Shown piece by piece: positions 41,700-54,805 of a stretch of DNA of 64,000 bases. Every line of letters begins with the position of its first letter. Within the stretch, counting starts at the first letter, position 1. The DNA is taken from assembly GCA_017979445.1 (NCBI GenBank), contig CM030706.1, positions 10,712,967 through 10,776,966 on the forward strand. Reading direction: 5' to 3'. This DNA is from Akebia trifoliata (Eukaryota; Streptophyta; Magnoliopsida; Ranunculales; Lardizabalaceae). Under the pieces are notes generated by a model. It was given only the letters and a program-made list of their open reading frames with translations, searched no databases and was not told the DNA's origin. The position numbers and the translations under genes were made by a program.

Positions 41700-44600
41700 A
41701 CATCTGAAGGTGACAATGAAGAGGAGCCACCCATGGACATCTCTCTTCATGCCTTGTGTGGTACCCAACATCTAGAAACAATGTGCCTCTTGAGACAAAT
41801 CAAATGACACTCTTTAATGATTTTGGTTGATTCTGATGCAACCCACAACTTCCTCCATCCCAAGATTCCAAAACTTTGTGGATTGAAGATAACACACTCA
41901 AAACCTATGTTTGTTATGGTGGCCAGTAGTTCTAAGAAACAAAGTCTTGGGCGTTGCAATCATGTGATGTTAACATTGCAAGAACATACATTTTATCTCT
42001 TACTACCGGTATGTGGTTATGATGATGTACTTGGAGCTGGATGATTATGGTCACTTGGAATTATCTCTTGGGACTTCAACCAAATGAAAATGATATTCTA
42101 TCAAGACAAGCAACAAATCCTTCTGAATAGACTAAACCCTTTTGTTGGTACAGTTAAGGACTCAAGTGAGTTTCACCAACTTATGTTACAACAAAGGCTT
42201 GGCCTCTACGTCCATCTCATACACTTACAACCTACCCCACAATAGATTCATGATCCCGAAGTGTCTTCCTTGCTTCAATAGTACGTAATTATATTTGAGT
42301 AACAGCGGGGGTTACCTCCAAGTAAAAGGCAAGATCACCAAATACCATTATTACTAGGTAGCACACCACCAAATGTGAGATCGTATCGATACCCGCATTT
42401 CCAAAAAAATGAAATTGAAAAATCAATTGAAGAAATGAGTGACTAGGGTATTATTCGACCTAGTACAAGTCCATTTTCATCTTATGTTCTTTTAGTAAAA
42501 AAGAAATATGGAAATTGGCGGATGTATGTGGATTATCGTGCTCTCATTAAATTCACAATAAAGGATAAATATCTGATACCAGTTATCAACGAATTGTTAG
42601 ATGAGCTACATGGAGTTGCGGTGTTCTCAAAGCTAAATCTGCTATCTGGCTACCACCAGATAAAAGTGACTGAAGCTAATATCCTAAAAATTGCTTTTTG
42701 TACTCATGAAGGTCATTATGAGTTCTTGTAATGCCTTTTGGACTATACAATGCACTAGCAACATTTCAAGGCTTGATGAATGAGGTTTTTTGACCTTTTC
42801 TTTGTCGATTTGTGTTGATATTTTTGGATGACATCCTCGTCTACAGCAAAAACTTGAATGAACATTTGGATCATCTCAATCAAGTATTTCAATCATTGCA
42901 TAAACATCAATTATTTGTAAAAAAAGAAAAATGTGCATTTGCACAATTATCAGTAGAGTACCTTGGCCATATAATTTCAGCCACAAGAGTACAGGTAAAC
43001 CCTTCTAAAATTGAAGCCATGAAGCATTGACCTAAACCATCTACTCTCAAGGCATTGCGGGGTCTTTTGGGATTCACTGGGTACTATAGACAGTTTGTCA
43101 AGGATTATGCCAAGATCGCTGCACCTTTAACTCATATGTTACGAAAGGATTCATTCAGTTGGTCACTCGAGGCGAAAATAGCTTTTGAAACTTTCAAAGA
43201 AACTCTATCCACTACTCCAACATTAACATTACCAGACTTCTTAAAGGAGTTTATCATTGAATGTGATGCATTAGGAGCTGGTATTGGTGCGGTACTCACA
43301 CAAAAGGGTCAATCATTGGCTTATCTTAGTAAAGCCTTGGTTGAAAAATACATGAAACTTTCGATCTATGACAAGGAAATGCTTGCAATAGTCTTTGCCA
43401 TATCAAAATGGCGTCCTTATTTATTGGGAAGACATTTTAAGGTTATTACTAACCATCACACATTGAAGTATTTCATGGAACAAAGATTAACTATGATGGA
43501 GCAACAAAAATGGCTTACAAAACTCCTTGGGTATGACTACGAAATAATCTACAAACAAGGCAAAGAAAATAATACTGTTGATGCTCTTTCACGCATACAA
43601 CAAGAACTAAAGTTGCTGGCCCTATCTACTCCGTTTTTCACCTCCATGCAATAAATTCTTGATGAATGTTCCAAAGATGATAGCTTAAACAAAGTTGTTC
43701 AACAGGTGCTCCAAAACTCTTCTTCAGTTCCACACTACTTTGTACAAAATGGCATCCTTTGTTACAAAGAGAGGATAGTACTTCCATCATCCTCACCATG
43801 GTGCACCAAAATCCTACAAGAATTCCATACTAGTCTAATAGGGGGTCATTTTGGGTTCCTCCCTACTTACAAAAGAATTTCTATAATTTTTTATTGGAAG
43901 GGACTCAAGCAAGCAACAAAGAAGTTTTTGGCTGAATGTGATGTTTGCCAACGTACTAAAGTCAAAACAATAGCTCCGCCCGATTTATTACGACCCTTGC
44001 CTATTCCGTCCGAAGTTTGGGTTGACATATTTATGGATTTTATCGATGGTTTTCCAACCTCAAATCGTATATCTTCAATCATGGTAGTGTTTGACCAATT
44101 AAGTAAGTATGCACATTTTTCACCATTAGCCCATCCTTACATAGCATCAAGTGTGGTGGAAATATTTGTTTGTGACATCGCCAAATTACATGGCATGCCA
44201 GGGTCAATTGTTAGTGATCGAGACCAGATTTTCATAAGTCAATTTTGGGAAGCCTTCTTCAAAGTGCAAGATACAAAATTATGTAAGAACTTTGCCTATC
44301 ACCCACAATCCAATGATGAAACTGAAGTTGTAAACTGTTCTGAGGAACAATATTTGAGATGTTTTGCAAGCCACCATCCCCAACAATGGACAAAGTGGTT
44401 ACCTTAGGCAGAATTTTAGTACAACACCTCATACCATAGCTCACTTAAAAAGTCCCCCTTCCAAGTTGTCTATGGTCGCACCCCACAAAAAATTGATACA
44501 TATATTTTAGGTATGACAAATGTTCATATGGTTGATACAACACTCCAAGATTGGGACAAGCTACTTCAAATGTTAAAAGAGAACCTCCTCTCAACTCAAA

Positions 44601-45065
44601 ATCGAATGAAAATGTAAGTCGACAAGCATCGCACAGAATGAACATATGACGTAGGCAATTGGGTATTTCTTAAACTCCAGCCATATCGTCAACACTCATT
44701 GCAAAAACATAAGGATTACAAGCTTGCCCCATGCTTTTATGGGGCATTTCAAGTTATTAGTCGCATTGGTCAGGTGGCATACAAGCTTGCACTCCCAGCA
44801 GAATCAAGAATCCACCTAGTTTTTCACGTATTTCTACTCAAAAGATGGGTAGGCAACTCCGTCAGTACAAGCCAAACCATTCCTTCCATGGTCGATGTAG
44901 AAGCATAGGGGTGGTAATTTGCAAAAATGTTGAATTGTGGCATCTCAAACATTACAATAAAGAAATTACCAAGCTACTCATCCAGTGGACATGCCAATCA
45001 ATAGAAGATGCTACCTAGGAAGTCTATGACGAGTTTGTAGCCCATTTTCCAAATTTCACGACTTG
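41700..45065 (+). pseudogene. Chromovirus pol (protease, RT, RNase H, integrase, chromodomain), broken
   Basis: Protease at about 41817 reads VDSDATHNFLHPKI (DSG changed to DSD). RT at 42522-43030: motif A reads [13 protein letters not shown], where Asp is expected instead of Asn, while FLDD in LIFLDDILVYSK is intact. RNase H (43055-43654) includes SIYDKEMLAIVFAISKW. Integrase (43706-44407) has the HHCC finger (GGHFGF..CDVCQRT) and DDE positions FDQLSKYAHF, SDRDQIF and YHPQSNDETEVVN. A chromodomain-like tail follows (LLIQWTCQSIEDAT, YDEFVAHFPNF). In-frame stops occur at about 42730, 43027 and 44408, among others. The lost Asp alone should abolish RT. Confidence 0.85.
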
Positions 45066-45096
45066 AAGACAAGTCGGTTAAACCATAGGGGTGTAA

Positions 45097-45386
45097 TGTT
45101 ACGATCTACAAGTTTTTCTCCACGTTTCTCTTTAGTTTAGTTAAGTCAACTCCTTTCTATTAGGAGAGAATAAGTTGTTGATTAGTTCCTAGATTTTAGG
45201 AGAGGTTGTTGAGTTAGTAACTCACTCCTTCTATTGAGGAGAAGTAGGAATCGGTTGAGTCATTTAGTTTATAAATTATGAACCTCTTACAGAGAAGAGG
45301 CATAGAAGAATAACTAGCTAATCTACTTTCTGTTCTGCATTTCAAATTCTATTGAGTTATTAATATAATTGCAATAGTTCCTATCA
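45097..45386 (+). mobile_element. 3' LTR of the chromovirus
   Basis: 290 bp from TGTTACGATCTACAAG to TAGTTCCTATCA, preceded by the purine-rich CATAGGGGTGTAA. Few differences from the 5' LTR are visible by eye, which points to a fairly young insertion despite the coding damage. Confidence 0.85.
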
Positions 45387-45529
45387 GTTCAACTCTGATA
45401 AGAGCAACTTAAACAATTTCCTATAAAAAAATGGCATAACATATAAGCAAACTCTTCTCTTTTTATGTGATAGTTATTGTTTGTGAATATTTGAGATCCC
45501 TCCCTGTTGTTTCTAAATTAACAATATAC
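45387..45529 (+). repeat. 143-bp flanking repeat, right copy
   Basis: It starts GTTCAACTCTGATAAGAGCA directly after the 3' LTR and ends AACAATATAC, matching 40192-40334 with few changes. After it the sequence diverges (CACTCTTGACC here, AAGTTTTCCCA on the left). Confidence 0.85.
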
Positions 45530-46794
45530 CACTCTTGACCTTGATCTTTTCTCATAAACTAAAGAAAAATGACATCGATGCCCTCACCATCCCCCTCAAT
45601 CAAGAATCCCCAAGGAATTATAAGAATTCTTATTATACGTTCATTCCAACCTTCAACCTCATCATCGTCATCACAACCATCACTATCGTCATCATCTCCT
45701 TAAACTAGAAAGTTACCAAATACAATTATTATGCTCCATTTATTGATATTTACAAAACCACTTCAATGTAATGAAAAATCCTTTATAAATAAATTTTCAT
45801 TGAATTTCTTTACAAAACACAAGATCAATTTTTATTTAATTAGAAAAGGAAGCTCTCCATTATTTGTAACCTGTATTTGATCCTTGCACAATAATTTTTT
45901 TTTCTATTGCAAGATGAACCTTTTGAAGTGATAAGATGTGCAACAAGTTAATGGCTAATGATGAATAATAAAAATGTTGATGATAAATACTTCAATGTAA
46001 GTTGGAGAGATTTAAAAGGACTCAATATGTATTATTGAGCCCATCAATTCTATAGGTAAAATTGTATGATAAATATTATAAAATCAAATAATACAATCAG
46101 TTGATTGTGCAATTTGCATTGTTATTTGATGGAGTACTTGATTTATTGATTCTCGAACTTTGTGTTGTAATAAAAAAAGATTTTGGTTTCCTTATCCGAA
46201 GAGTCTTCTTTTCTAGTTGTCTTCTCCGCCAATCTTCACTTGAAAAGACATTGATATGATGCCGATCAAAGGGTCTCCGACAATCGAGTTAGAACTTCCT
46301 AAAAATTGCACAACAATCAAAAGAAAATTAGAACAAGAAATTTCTTATGTGGTTTGTGTCTTGGGTTTTAGTGGGCCTCCTTATTTATTAAGTGTACTCT
46401 TTAATGGGGGTAGTAAACTCAGTTGTAACTAATCCCCTATGTTGTCTAGCATTTATGATAATAAAAAACCATGATAATGAAGACCCACTCCTCATGGTTC
46501 TTGTAACCTACATGAGTAGTGACCTGAAATGTGTAACTTCTCCAATTTGGTAATTGTTCAGTTTCTTGAGTTAACTCATCAAGTTATGCAATTATAACTC
46601 TTTTGGCATCATATCTGCTTATGTTACTTGAGTAGTCTTGTGTGCTATCTCTACCACTTAAGTAATTTTGCACAATATTATTTCTTTTGTTACCAAGTAG
46701 CTTGATTTATTGAGTTGATATGATGGAAAAAAATTGGCTTGAAGGGTTGAGCCTCCTAAATAATTAGATATCAAAAAACCTAAGTTTACGCGGA
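45530..46794. other. Unassigned spacer
   Basis: No gene recognised on either strand. It is AT-rich, with short TCATCATCGTCATCAC-type trinucleotide runs near 45660-45700. Confidence 0.4.
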
Positions 46795-47045
46795 GTGGGG
46801 TTCGACCAAGGAGGGCAAACCTATAATGAAATAGTACTAGAGGAGTTGGCTAGTGGGCCGAACCTATAGTAAAATCAAGAGGGGGTGGTTTGGTCAAGGG
46901 GCCAAACTTATAGTGAAACAAAATAGTAAGGTTGGCCAATGAGGTCGAACCTCATAGTGTAATCGACAAGGAGGCCAACCAATGAAGGCGAACCTCGTAG
47001 CTTGGTCAATAAGGGATTTGGCCAATGAGGTCGATCCTCATAACA
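46795..47045. repeat. Degenerate repeats of about 40-60 bp built on GGTCGAACCTCATAG
   Basis: Five to six imperfect units share GGCCAATGAGG(T/C)CGAACCTCATAG with variable spacers. The array ends directly left of the Tekay-like 5' LTR at 47054. Confidence 0.65.
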
Positions 47046-47053
47046 AGATAAGT

Positions 47054-50000
47054 TGTAAAATCTCGAATTTTTTATTCGTATCTCGAGGAAATAAATAATT
47101 GAATTTAAAAAAAAATCTTAAAAGTGGGACTTGAGGTAAAATTGTAGGATTTTGTATGGTCATTTTTAATGAAATCTAACCTTACCATTGGATTCTAAAT
47201 TGTCAAAAAATGTACTTTAACCTATAAGCATGCTCAAATGCAAGTCCTAACAGAAAAATTGCAAAATCCTCGATTTTTAAGTCGGACCAGGCTAAAATAA
47301 TGACTTTTTGCTAGAGCAAGAATTTTTAAAATTCAATTATACCATCGGGTTCATATTGAAAAATTATAAAAAAATGAACTATTTACTTGTCATTTTTTGA
47401 GTCCAAAAAGTCGAATTATCGTAAAAAATAATAACGACGTCAATTTTAGGGTCCTATTCGACCGAAAAAGTAAATTTTTGTTAGAGATATAATTTATAGA
47501 ATTTGACCATACCATTAGATCTAGAACAAAAAATTAAAAAAAAAATAGAGAATTCATTCGTCACTTTTGGAGTCCGGATGGTCAAGTTATCGTTGAACAA
47601 AACAATAGGTAAAATATCGATTTCGTCCCGCACTTATATAAATAATTTGTTTTTATCCAAAACACTGTTTATCATCATTTTAATCGTTAAAAATCAGCCA
47701 AGGTATTTTTAATGAAATTTTTTTTTTTTTCAAATCTTCAACCTCAGATTCGCCTCGAACGGTCCGTCTTCGACTTCCAACGTATAAGGGAAAAACGTCT
47801 GCAGCGTCATTATCTACCAAACCCACCTAGTTTCCTTTCGTTTTCTCTTCTTTTTCATCCCGTATCATCAAAAATCAATCGTAGATAATATGAGAGTTTC
47901 GAAACTTCGACCCTAGATTTCATCTGTTTCGATGCCAAACCGTCCTTCGTCGTAGAAGAGAGAAATGACAACAACATCAAAATCTTCGAAATCATCGGAT
48001 TAGATTCAAAAATCAGTCACCTCGAAATTCGATCTGCCTCAATTTTCGTATTGATCGTCTCAATTTTCGCGCACGTGCTTCAATTATTTTACACAGAGAT
48101 TGTAAGGAATCTCAATTTCTATTGATAACCGTAGATTGTGAAAACTGTATTTAGAGTTTTTATAAAAAAAATTGTATTGGGTTTAAAAATTATAGAATTC
48201 TTTTTGTTATTTCAAATTCATGTCAAAACTTGCATATTTGCTATATTTAATTGTATTTTATAACAAATTATACGTAGGTAAGATATTTCACTGGATTATT
48301 TTCATTAGTTGGATCTTGTGCACCGCTCGAACCCCATTTGCTCTAAGTTTTATATTTTTTTCAATGTTACTGAAAAAAATGAATTTCATAATTGAAAAAA
48401 TGATTTAATATTCAGTGAACTCATATTGAGTTGATGAATATCAGAAAGTGAATATTTTTTTCAAAAGATTGAAAAATACAAAAATTATAAAAATGAGAAA
48501 AATAGATGAAATGGTAAAATGTCAGAATCACACCCGATGGGTGATGTTTGCATTTTAAATCCGAAAAGATGGGATATCACACCCCGTGCACATACCAAAC
48601 TGGGCCCGTGATCAGTTGGGATAGCGGTGTGGTAGCAGTGTTGTGGGTAGGAAATACGACCAATGAGTGACGTCTACATTTTTTATTGTATGTTGTGTGT
48701 AGGTTGGTGAAGGAATACCCAGGGATAATGATTGGTTGCATGTTTATTTAAATTCTATTAATGCAAAGGCTCCGAGTTTTATTATTTCTTTTAGGTCAGG
48801 TGGCCACAATTGCAGGGTAGGAAACTGGATATCATTCTCAATCTTGTATTGTTAATTTCTCTTTTATTTTCAAAGAATTTATGAATGCTTAAAGGGATAC
48901 TACGCCATATCATCTGGAGTGGTGTAATATCTTAGGATGTACGATAGGGACAATCAAACTCATGCGTGGTATAGGACGCGTATGAGAGTGGAGTCACAAC
49001 TAGAATCCAGGTTTATTCATCTCTATCTTTATTAGTGAACTTGTAATGTAAAGGTGATCGTATATGAATGGTTTGTATATTTGAGAATCACATGCACGCC
49101 TGATAAGCATAAACGAAGATAATTAGTCAGTGATCACTAACAATCTATAGTAGTCGAATATTTTGACACATCGAAAAGAGACCCATTACTTACGGTCACG
49201 TTAAACGATCAGCCTGAACCGGATAAATGGTCTCGCAAGTGTGGTAAACAACGACTAGCCATAAAATCAAGAATTAATACTTTATTATGAAACATCATGT
49301 CCCGACTGGGAGCAATCCAGTCATGAATCCCAACTTTCTAATTCTATTACTCCACTATTGTGTATTATGTATCTGGTGTCATATTTTGATATATAAAATG
49401 AAATGCATGTTTAATGTTTTCATTTGATCAATTAGATTGGTATAAAAAGAAAATATTATAGTGAGTACTACTAATTGATGTAATGTGAGTTTTAAAATAT
49501 TTAGTTGCTCATCCCTTACTATATGTACCAGTTAATTGTAGTTTCTTCTGTAAAATTTTGTATATGTTAAAATGATTCAGTATGCTTATTCTTTCATGTT
49601 AGGAGATGTTTTTAGTATAAATTGTTTGTTTCCTTACTAGGTAACTATTGTTACTTACCCTTTTCTTTTTCATTTTTTTAGCTTTAAAACTTGCAGTTGG
49701 CGAGACGGGCATAGAACTAGCCAGTGGGGACCATCTAGTGGGTCAGATAGATGACTATAACTCATTATCTGGTAAATACTGGGGCTATACCCCCTAGTGG
49801 TGTTGGTTTGTTTAGGAGTGTTATAGATTTTGTATTGAGCGTTATGACTTTTGTTAGAGTGAGGAATGTTTGTATAATCCTGTATTTTGTTTATCCTTCC
49901 GCAGTCTAATTTATCGTACGTTATTAGATGTATATAGGTTTTCGCTAGTATTATATTTTGTATGTTTATACAGGATATTATGAATGTTATTTATCAGGTG

Positions 50001-50123
50001 GAACAGGTTGAACGTCTTGGAATGCTAACATAAACAGAGGAAACCATGACGAAATTTAGAGGTGCCACCTAATATCTCGAGATTTGACATAGGATTTTGT
50101 GTTAGCATTTGGCGGAACACCAC
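47054..50123 (+). mobile_element. 5' LTR of the Tekay-like element (3.07 kb)
   Basis: It runs from TGTAAAATCTCGAATTTT to GGCGGAACACCACA, just before the primer-binding site. It is matched by 52876-55460 across most of its length: for example TCTTCGACTTCC near 47767 and 53584, and CCCCGTGCACATACCAAACT / CCCCGTGCACATGCCAAACT near 48580 and 54399. Confidence 0.8.
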
Positions 50124-50125
50124 AG

Positions 50126-50142
50126 ATGGTATCAAAACATGA
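50126..50142 (+). promoter_or_regulatory. Primer-binding site of the Tekay-like element
   Basis: TGGTATCAAAACATGAC, two bases after the 5' LTR, resembles the initiator-Met type TGGTATCAGAGC. Confidence 0.65.
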
Positions 50143-52867
50143 CATTAGATCCGTATGGGATACAGATCTGTTATGTTTTAGAGAATAGACTGATACCACA
50201 GATATTAGAGTGATATTAAGAATCTGATATTCGAACCCATTAGTAGTTCCGTATTGGGATTACGAGCTCTTCCGTGTCTAGAGTCCATAGAGCCTAGTAA
50301 GCCTAAGATAGGATCCTAGGAACGTTCTGTTAGTAATGAAAACGGTGTTCATTACTCAATTCCTAATTAAAATAGTAATTGATGCTTTCATAAGAATGAC
50401 TTTAGCCTTATGCTAATAAGTGCATTGTTAGGGATAAACACAAGCGAGAGGAACAGACAAGGCAGAAGCCGAAACGCAACAGAGACGAAACAAATTCTAG
50501 ATTAGACTACTGACCCGTAACACAAATAATGTCATTCATGGGACAGATAGCTAAATCTTATGTCAAATTTAGAGAGGAAATAAGAATAATACAACCACCA
50601 CCACCTTAAAGTCAAATGGAATGAATGCAATTAGTATCTAATAAGAAATAAACAATTACCAAACTAGCAAATTCATATGAAAAATAACCATACGTAAGGA
50701 ATGAGATTATAAACATACCAACTCAATGGATGAAAGAATTTTATAAGAAACAACAACATATACTACTAAATCAGTCGAAAGAAAAAGTTATGGTATGTTA
50801 TGAGTGTGGCAAATCGGGACATAAAGGAGAGCAATGTTCGGGTCGATGTCAATTGATTAAGGATGTGTGGCTCGGAAAGATGCTAGAAAAATTAATTCAA
50901 GAAATAATAAAGCCATTAGATTTCAATAAAGTTGATAACGTACTCGTGCCACCCTGAACAGACAAGATTAGCAATCGAAAATGAGAAATGATACAAGACT
51001 TACCACAATTGCAAGGTGCACCACTAAATCTAAGAAATGAGGGAGCGTTAGACCTCTTCGCAAGAGGCAAATACTATTCCACCTCAGGGATCACTTCCAC
51101 AAGTCGTGTCTTTGAAGAATAAGATAATTCCCCAGCCCAAAGGACAGGTAAATCTAGGGATGTGGTTGTAGAATTTCCAACAATTACGTCCACCGAGATT
51201 TTGTGATTTTTTCAACCTGATTGTGGTCAATGAGTGAGTTTTGAAGACCTGAGAGATTTTGAGTGCCATATAGTACCCGAGAGATCAGTGGGTGAGGGTG
51301 ACTACATTCCAGTTGGATGGGGATGCCAGTCATTAGTAACATTTTGAGAGGAATGTATTAGGAGATGAATCGTTTGAGTGGGTAAATTTTGAGAGGATGT
51401 TTGTTAATAGATTTATATATGAGATTGCTCAAGAAATCAAGCACTAGGAGTTTTCGAGATTAATACTAGGTAATCTATCGATTAGAGTTATGGTATGATG
51501 TTCACTAGGTAATCACGATATGCACCCGAGCTTATCTTAACAGATTTGCAAAATGCCCGTAGATTCTTTAGAGGACTATAACCCTACCTAAGGGCTAGGA
51601 GGTCGATGATTGAGACTAGCAATTATAGAGATATGATAAGTCGAGCTTAGAGGGTAGAGCGAGGGAAGATGGAGTTACAGACCTTCAGAGGGCAAATTAG
51701 TCAACTTTAGAATTATTTTCCTCCCAAATCAGATCCGAGCAAGAGGCCGAGGTATTCGAGGCCAATCTCCCCTAGATCAGTGTATCCACAATATAGAACT
51801 CCTCTACTATCGAGTTTTAGAGTTCCCCTATCACTGAGTTATAGAGCAGTTGGAGATCCAATGATGCCAACAGGGTCAAAAGAACCAACAAGGCAGGTTC
51901 AGAGCATGCAGGCTCCAGTTTACCAACTACTTACTCTATAGAAACCTACGAAAATAGGATCATTGACATATTACGCATATGGTCAGGTGAGACATATCAA
52001 GAGAGAGTGTCCTCTATCACAATTGCAAGCAAGGGTTGTGACCCAGGAGAAAGTACCTGTCTCCAACAAAGTTTTGGAATGTACAATTTCTAATTATAAT
52101 GTTAGAACGTAGAGTTCTATTCAATACTAGTTCCTCTAGATCATATAATTCTGTTGAGATTGTGTACACTTACTAGAGCTAGAAACTATTGACATGGGTT
52201 AAGTAATAAAATCATCTACACCACAAGGAGACTATGATTGATAAAAATTTATTGAGGTAATATAAGCAAAGAATGCTAATGAAATAGGCACGGTAAGGTA
52301 GAGTAGAAAATGGAATATTGCATTGAATATAAAGATAGTAGTGTATTGGGAATGGAGATTTTAATGCAGTTTGTGAATTTAGTATTAATAGATATTTGTA
52401 TTATAATAGGGATATATTAAATGTGGATATTGTGTATTATTTTATTAAGAAGTATTAAATGGTGTGCAAATAGTAGTGGTGTGTTTGCAGTAAGTCTATG
52501 CATTAAGGAGTAATATTCATGGCAAGTATGAGTAAAACATAATAAACGGTGTAATTGGTGAGAGAAGTAAAGAAGATAAAGAATAAAGAAAATGTGAAAT
52601 GATTGTTATTGATAGATATTGGTGGGGAAGTGATATAATGTCAATTGATTGTTATAATGTGAATTGGAGTGGTTAATTGATGGATGTATTGGATTGATGA
52701 AAAATAGGTGACATAAGGTTTAAGAATTAAAAATGACATTGACTTAGAATCAAGAATAGATAATAATTGAGGGTAAGTATCGTTTATTATACATGTTGTA
52801 ATAGTGTGGTGATACCGAAATTTGATAAGGTATGATTTCAATTTTGAGGACGAAATTTTTATAAAGG
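50143..52867 (+). pseudogene. Gag remnants with two zinc-knuckle pieces
   Basis: 50730-50957 is an open frame with CYECGKSGHKGEQC (C-x2-C-x4-H-x4-C). A second knuckle-like word, GQVRHIKRECP, lies near 51980-52015 in a frame that also shows a decayed protease-like FNTSSSRS at about 52120. Between and after them are only stops and short frames. The last 700 bases before the polypurine tract look non-coding. No pol domain is visible. Confidence 0.6.
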
Positions 52868-52875
52868 GGGGAACA

Positions 52876-54729
52876 TGTAAAATCCCGAGTTTTCGATTCG
52901 TATCTCGAGAAAAAATAAATAGTTAAATTTTAAAAAATATCCTAAAAGTGGGACTTAGGGTAAAACTATAGGATTTTGTTCTGGTCATTTTTAATAAAAT
53001 CTGACCTCACCATTAAATTCAAAATGTCAAAAAATATACTTTAGCCTATAAACACGTTCAAATACGAGTCCGAATAGAAAAGTTGTAAAATCTTATATTT
53101 TCAAGTCGAACGAGGCTAAAATAATGACTTTTTGCTAGAGTAAGTATTTTAAAATTTTGATTATACCATCAAGTTTGTAGTGAAAAATTATAAAAAATGG
53201 ACTATTTACTTGTCATTTTTTAAGGCTCAAAAGTCGAATTATCGCCAAAAACGAAAACGACGTCAATTTTAGGGTCCCAATAGGCCGAAAAAGTAAATTT
53301 TTTTAGAGATATAATTTATAGAATTTGACCGCACCATTAGATCCGGAACGAAAAATTAAATAAAATAAAGTATTTATTCGTCACTTTTGGAGTCTAGATG
53401 GTCAAGTTATCGTTGAACGAAACAATAGGTAAAATACCAATTTCGTTCTGCACTTATATAAATAATTTTTTTTATATCCAAAATACTATTCATCGTCATT
53501 TTTAATCGTTAAAAATCAACCAATGTATTTGTAACGAATTTTTTTTTCAAATCTTCAACCTCAGATTCGTCGCGAACGGTCCGTCTTCGACTTCCGACGC
53601 AGAAGGGAAAAACGTCTGTAGCGTTGTTCTCTACCAAACCCACATAGTTTCCTTTCGATTTCTTTCATTTTTCACCCCGTATCGTCAAAAATCAGTCGTA
53701 GATAATATGGGAGTTTCTAAACTTCGACTCTATATTTCATCTTTTTCAAGGTTAAACCGTCTTCCGTCGTAGAAGGGAGAAATGACGAAAATATCAAAAT
53801 CTTCGAAATCACCAGGTTAGATTAAAAAATTAGTCACCTCGAAGTTTGATCGGTCTCGATTTTGGTATCGATCTTCTCGATTTCCACGCACATACTTTAA
53901 TTCTTTCGCATAGAGATTGTAATGAATCTCAATTTCTATTGATAATCGTAGATTGTAAAAGCTTCATTTAGGGTTTTTATCAAAAATTTATATTGGATTT
54001 AAAAATTGTAGAATTCTTTTTGTTATTTCAAATTCACGCCAGAACGTGCTTATTTGATATGTTTTATTGTATTTTATAATAAATTATACGTGGGTATGAT
54101 ATTTTACCGGGTTATTTCCGTCAGTTGGATCATGTGCATCACTCGGACCCCGTTTTGATCTAAGTTTTGTATTTTTTCAATCTTATTGAAAAAATAAATT
54201 TTATAGTTGGAAAAATGATTTAATATTCAGTGAACTCATATTGAGTTGGTGAATATCAGAAAATGAATATTTTTTTTTGAAAGATTGAGAACTACAAAAA
54301 TTGAAAAAAGGGAAAAAGGGGATGGAATGATAAAATGTCAAAATCACACTCGATGGGTGATGTGTGCATTTTAAATATGAAAATATGGGATATCACACCC
54401 CGTGCACATGCCAAACTGGGCCCGTAATCAGTTGGGATAGTGGTGTGGTAGCAGTACTACACATGACAGGTTCCATGAGCTGACATGTGGCTATAGGTAG
54501 GAAATATGGTCAATGAGTGATGTTTGTATTTTACATTGTGTGTTGTGTGTAGGTTGGTGAAGGGATATCCAATGATAATGATTGATTGCATATTTATTTA
54601 AATTCTGTTAGCGTAGAGGCTCCGAGTTCTATTATTTATTTTAGGCCGGGTGGTCACAATTGCATGGTAGGAAACTGGATATCCATTCTCAACCTTGTAT
54701 TGTTAATTTCTTTTTTATTTTCAAATGAA

Positions 54730-54805
<76 letters not shown>

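Larger units (their letters stand above)
40346..45386 (+). mobile_element. Complete but mutated 5-kb Ty3/gypsy chromovirus (Reina-like)
   Basis: It carries two 290-bp LTRs (40346-40635 and 45097-45386), a Met-type primer-binding site, gag, then protease, reverse transcriptase, RNase H, integrase and a C-terminal chromodomain-like segment. The total of about 5.04 kb with short LTRs fits the Reina lineage of plant chromoviruses; the lineage assignment is inference. The polypurine tract is the A/G-rich CATAGGGG before 45097. Stops and frameshifts in gag and pol make it non-autonomous now. Five-base flanks (TCCCA, GTTCA) do not match, and a 143-bp repeat lies outside both LTRs. Confidence 0.85.

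Noticed and set aside
41817..45065. Active gypsy polyprotein
   Set aside because: Despite long frames, the protease DSG and RT motif A Asp are altered, and in-frame stops separate the domains.
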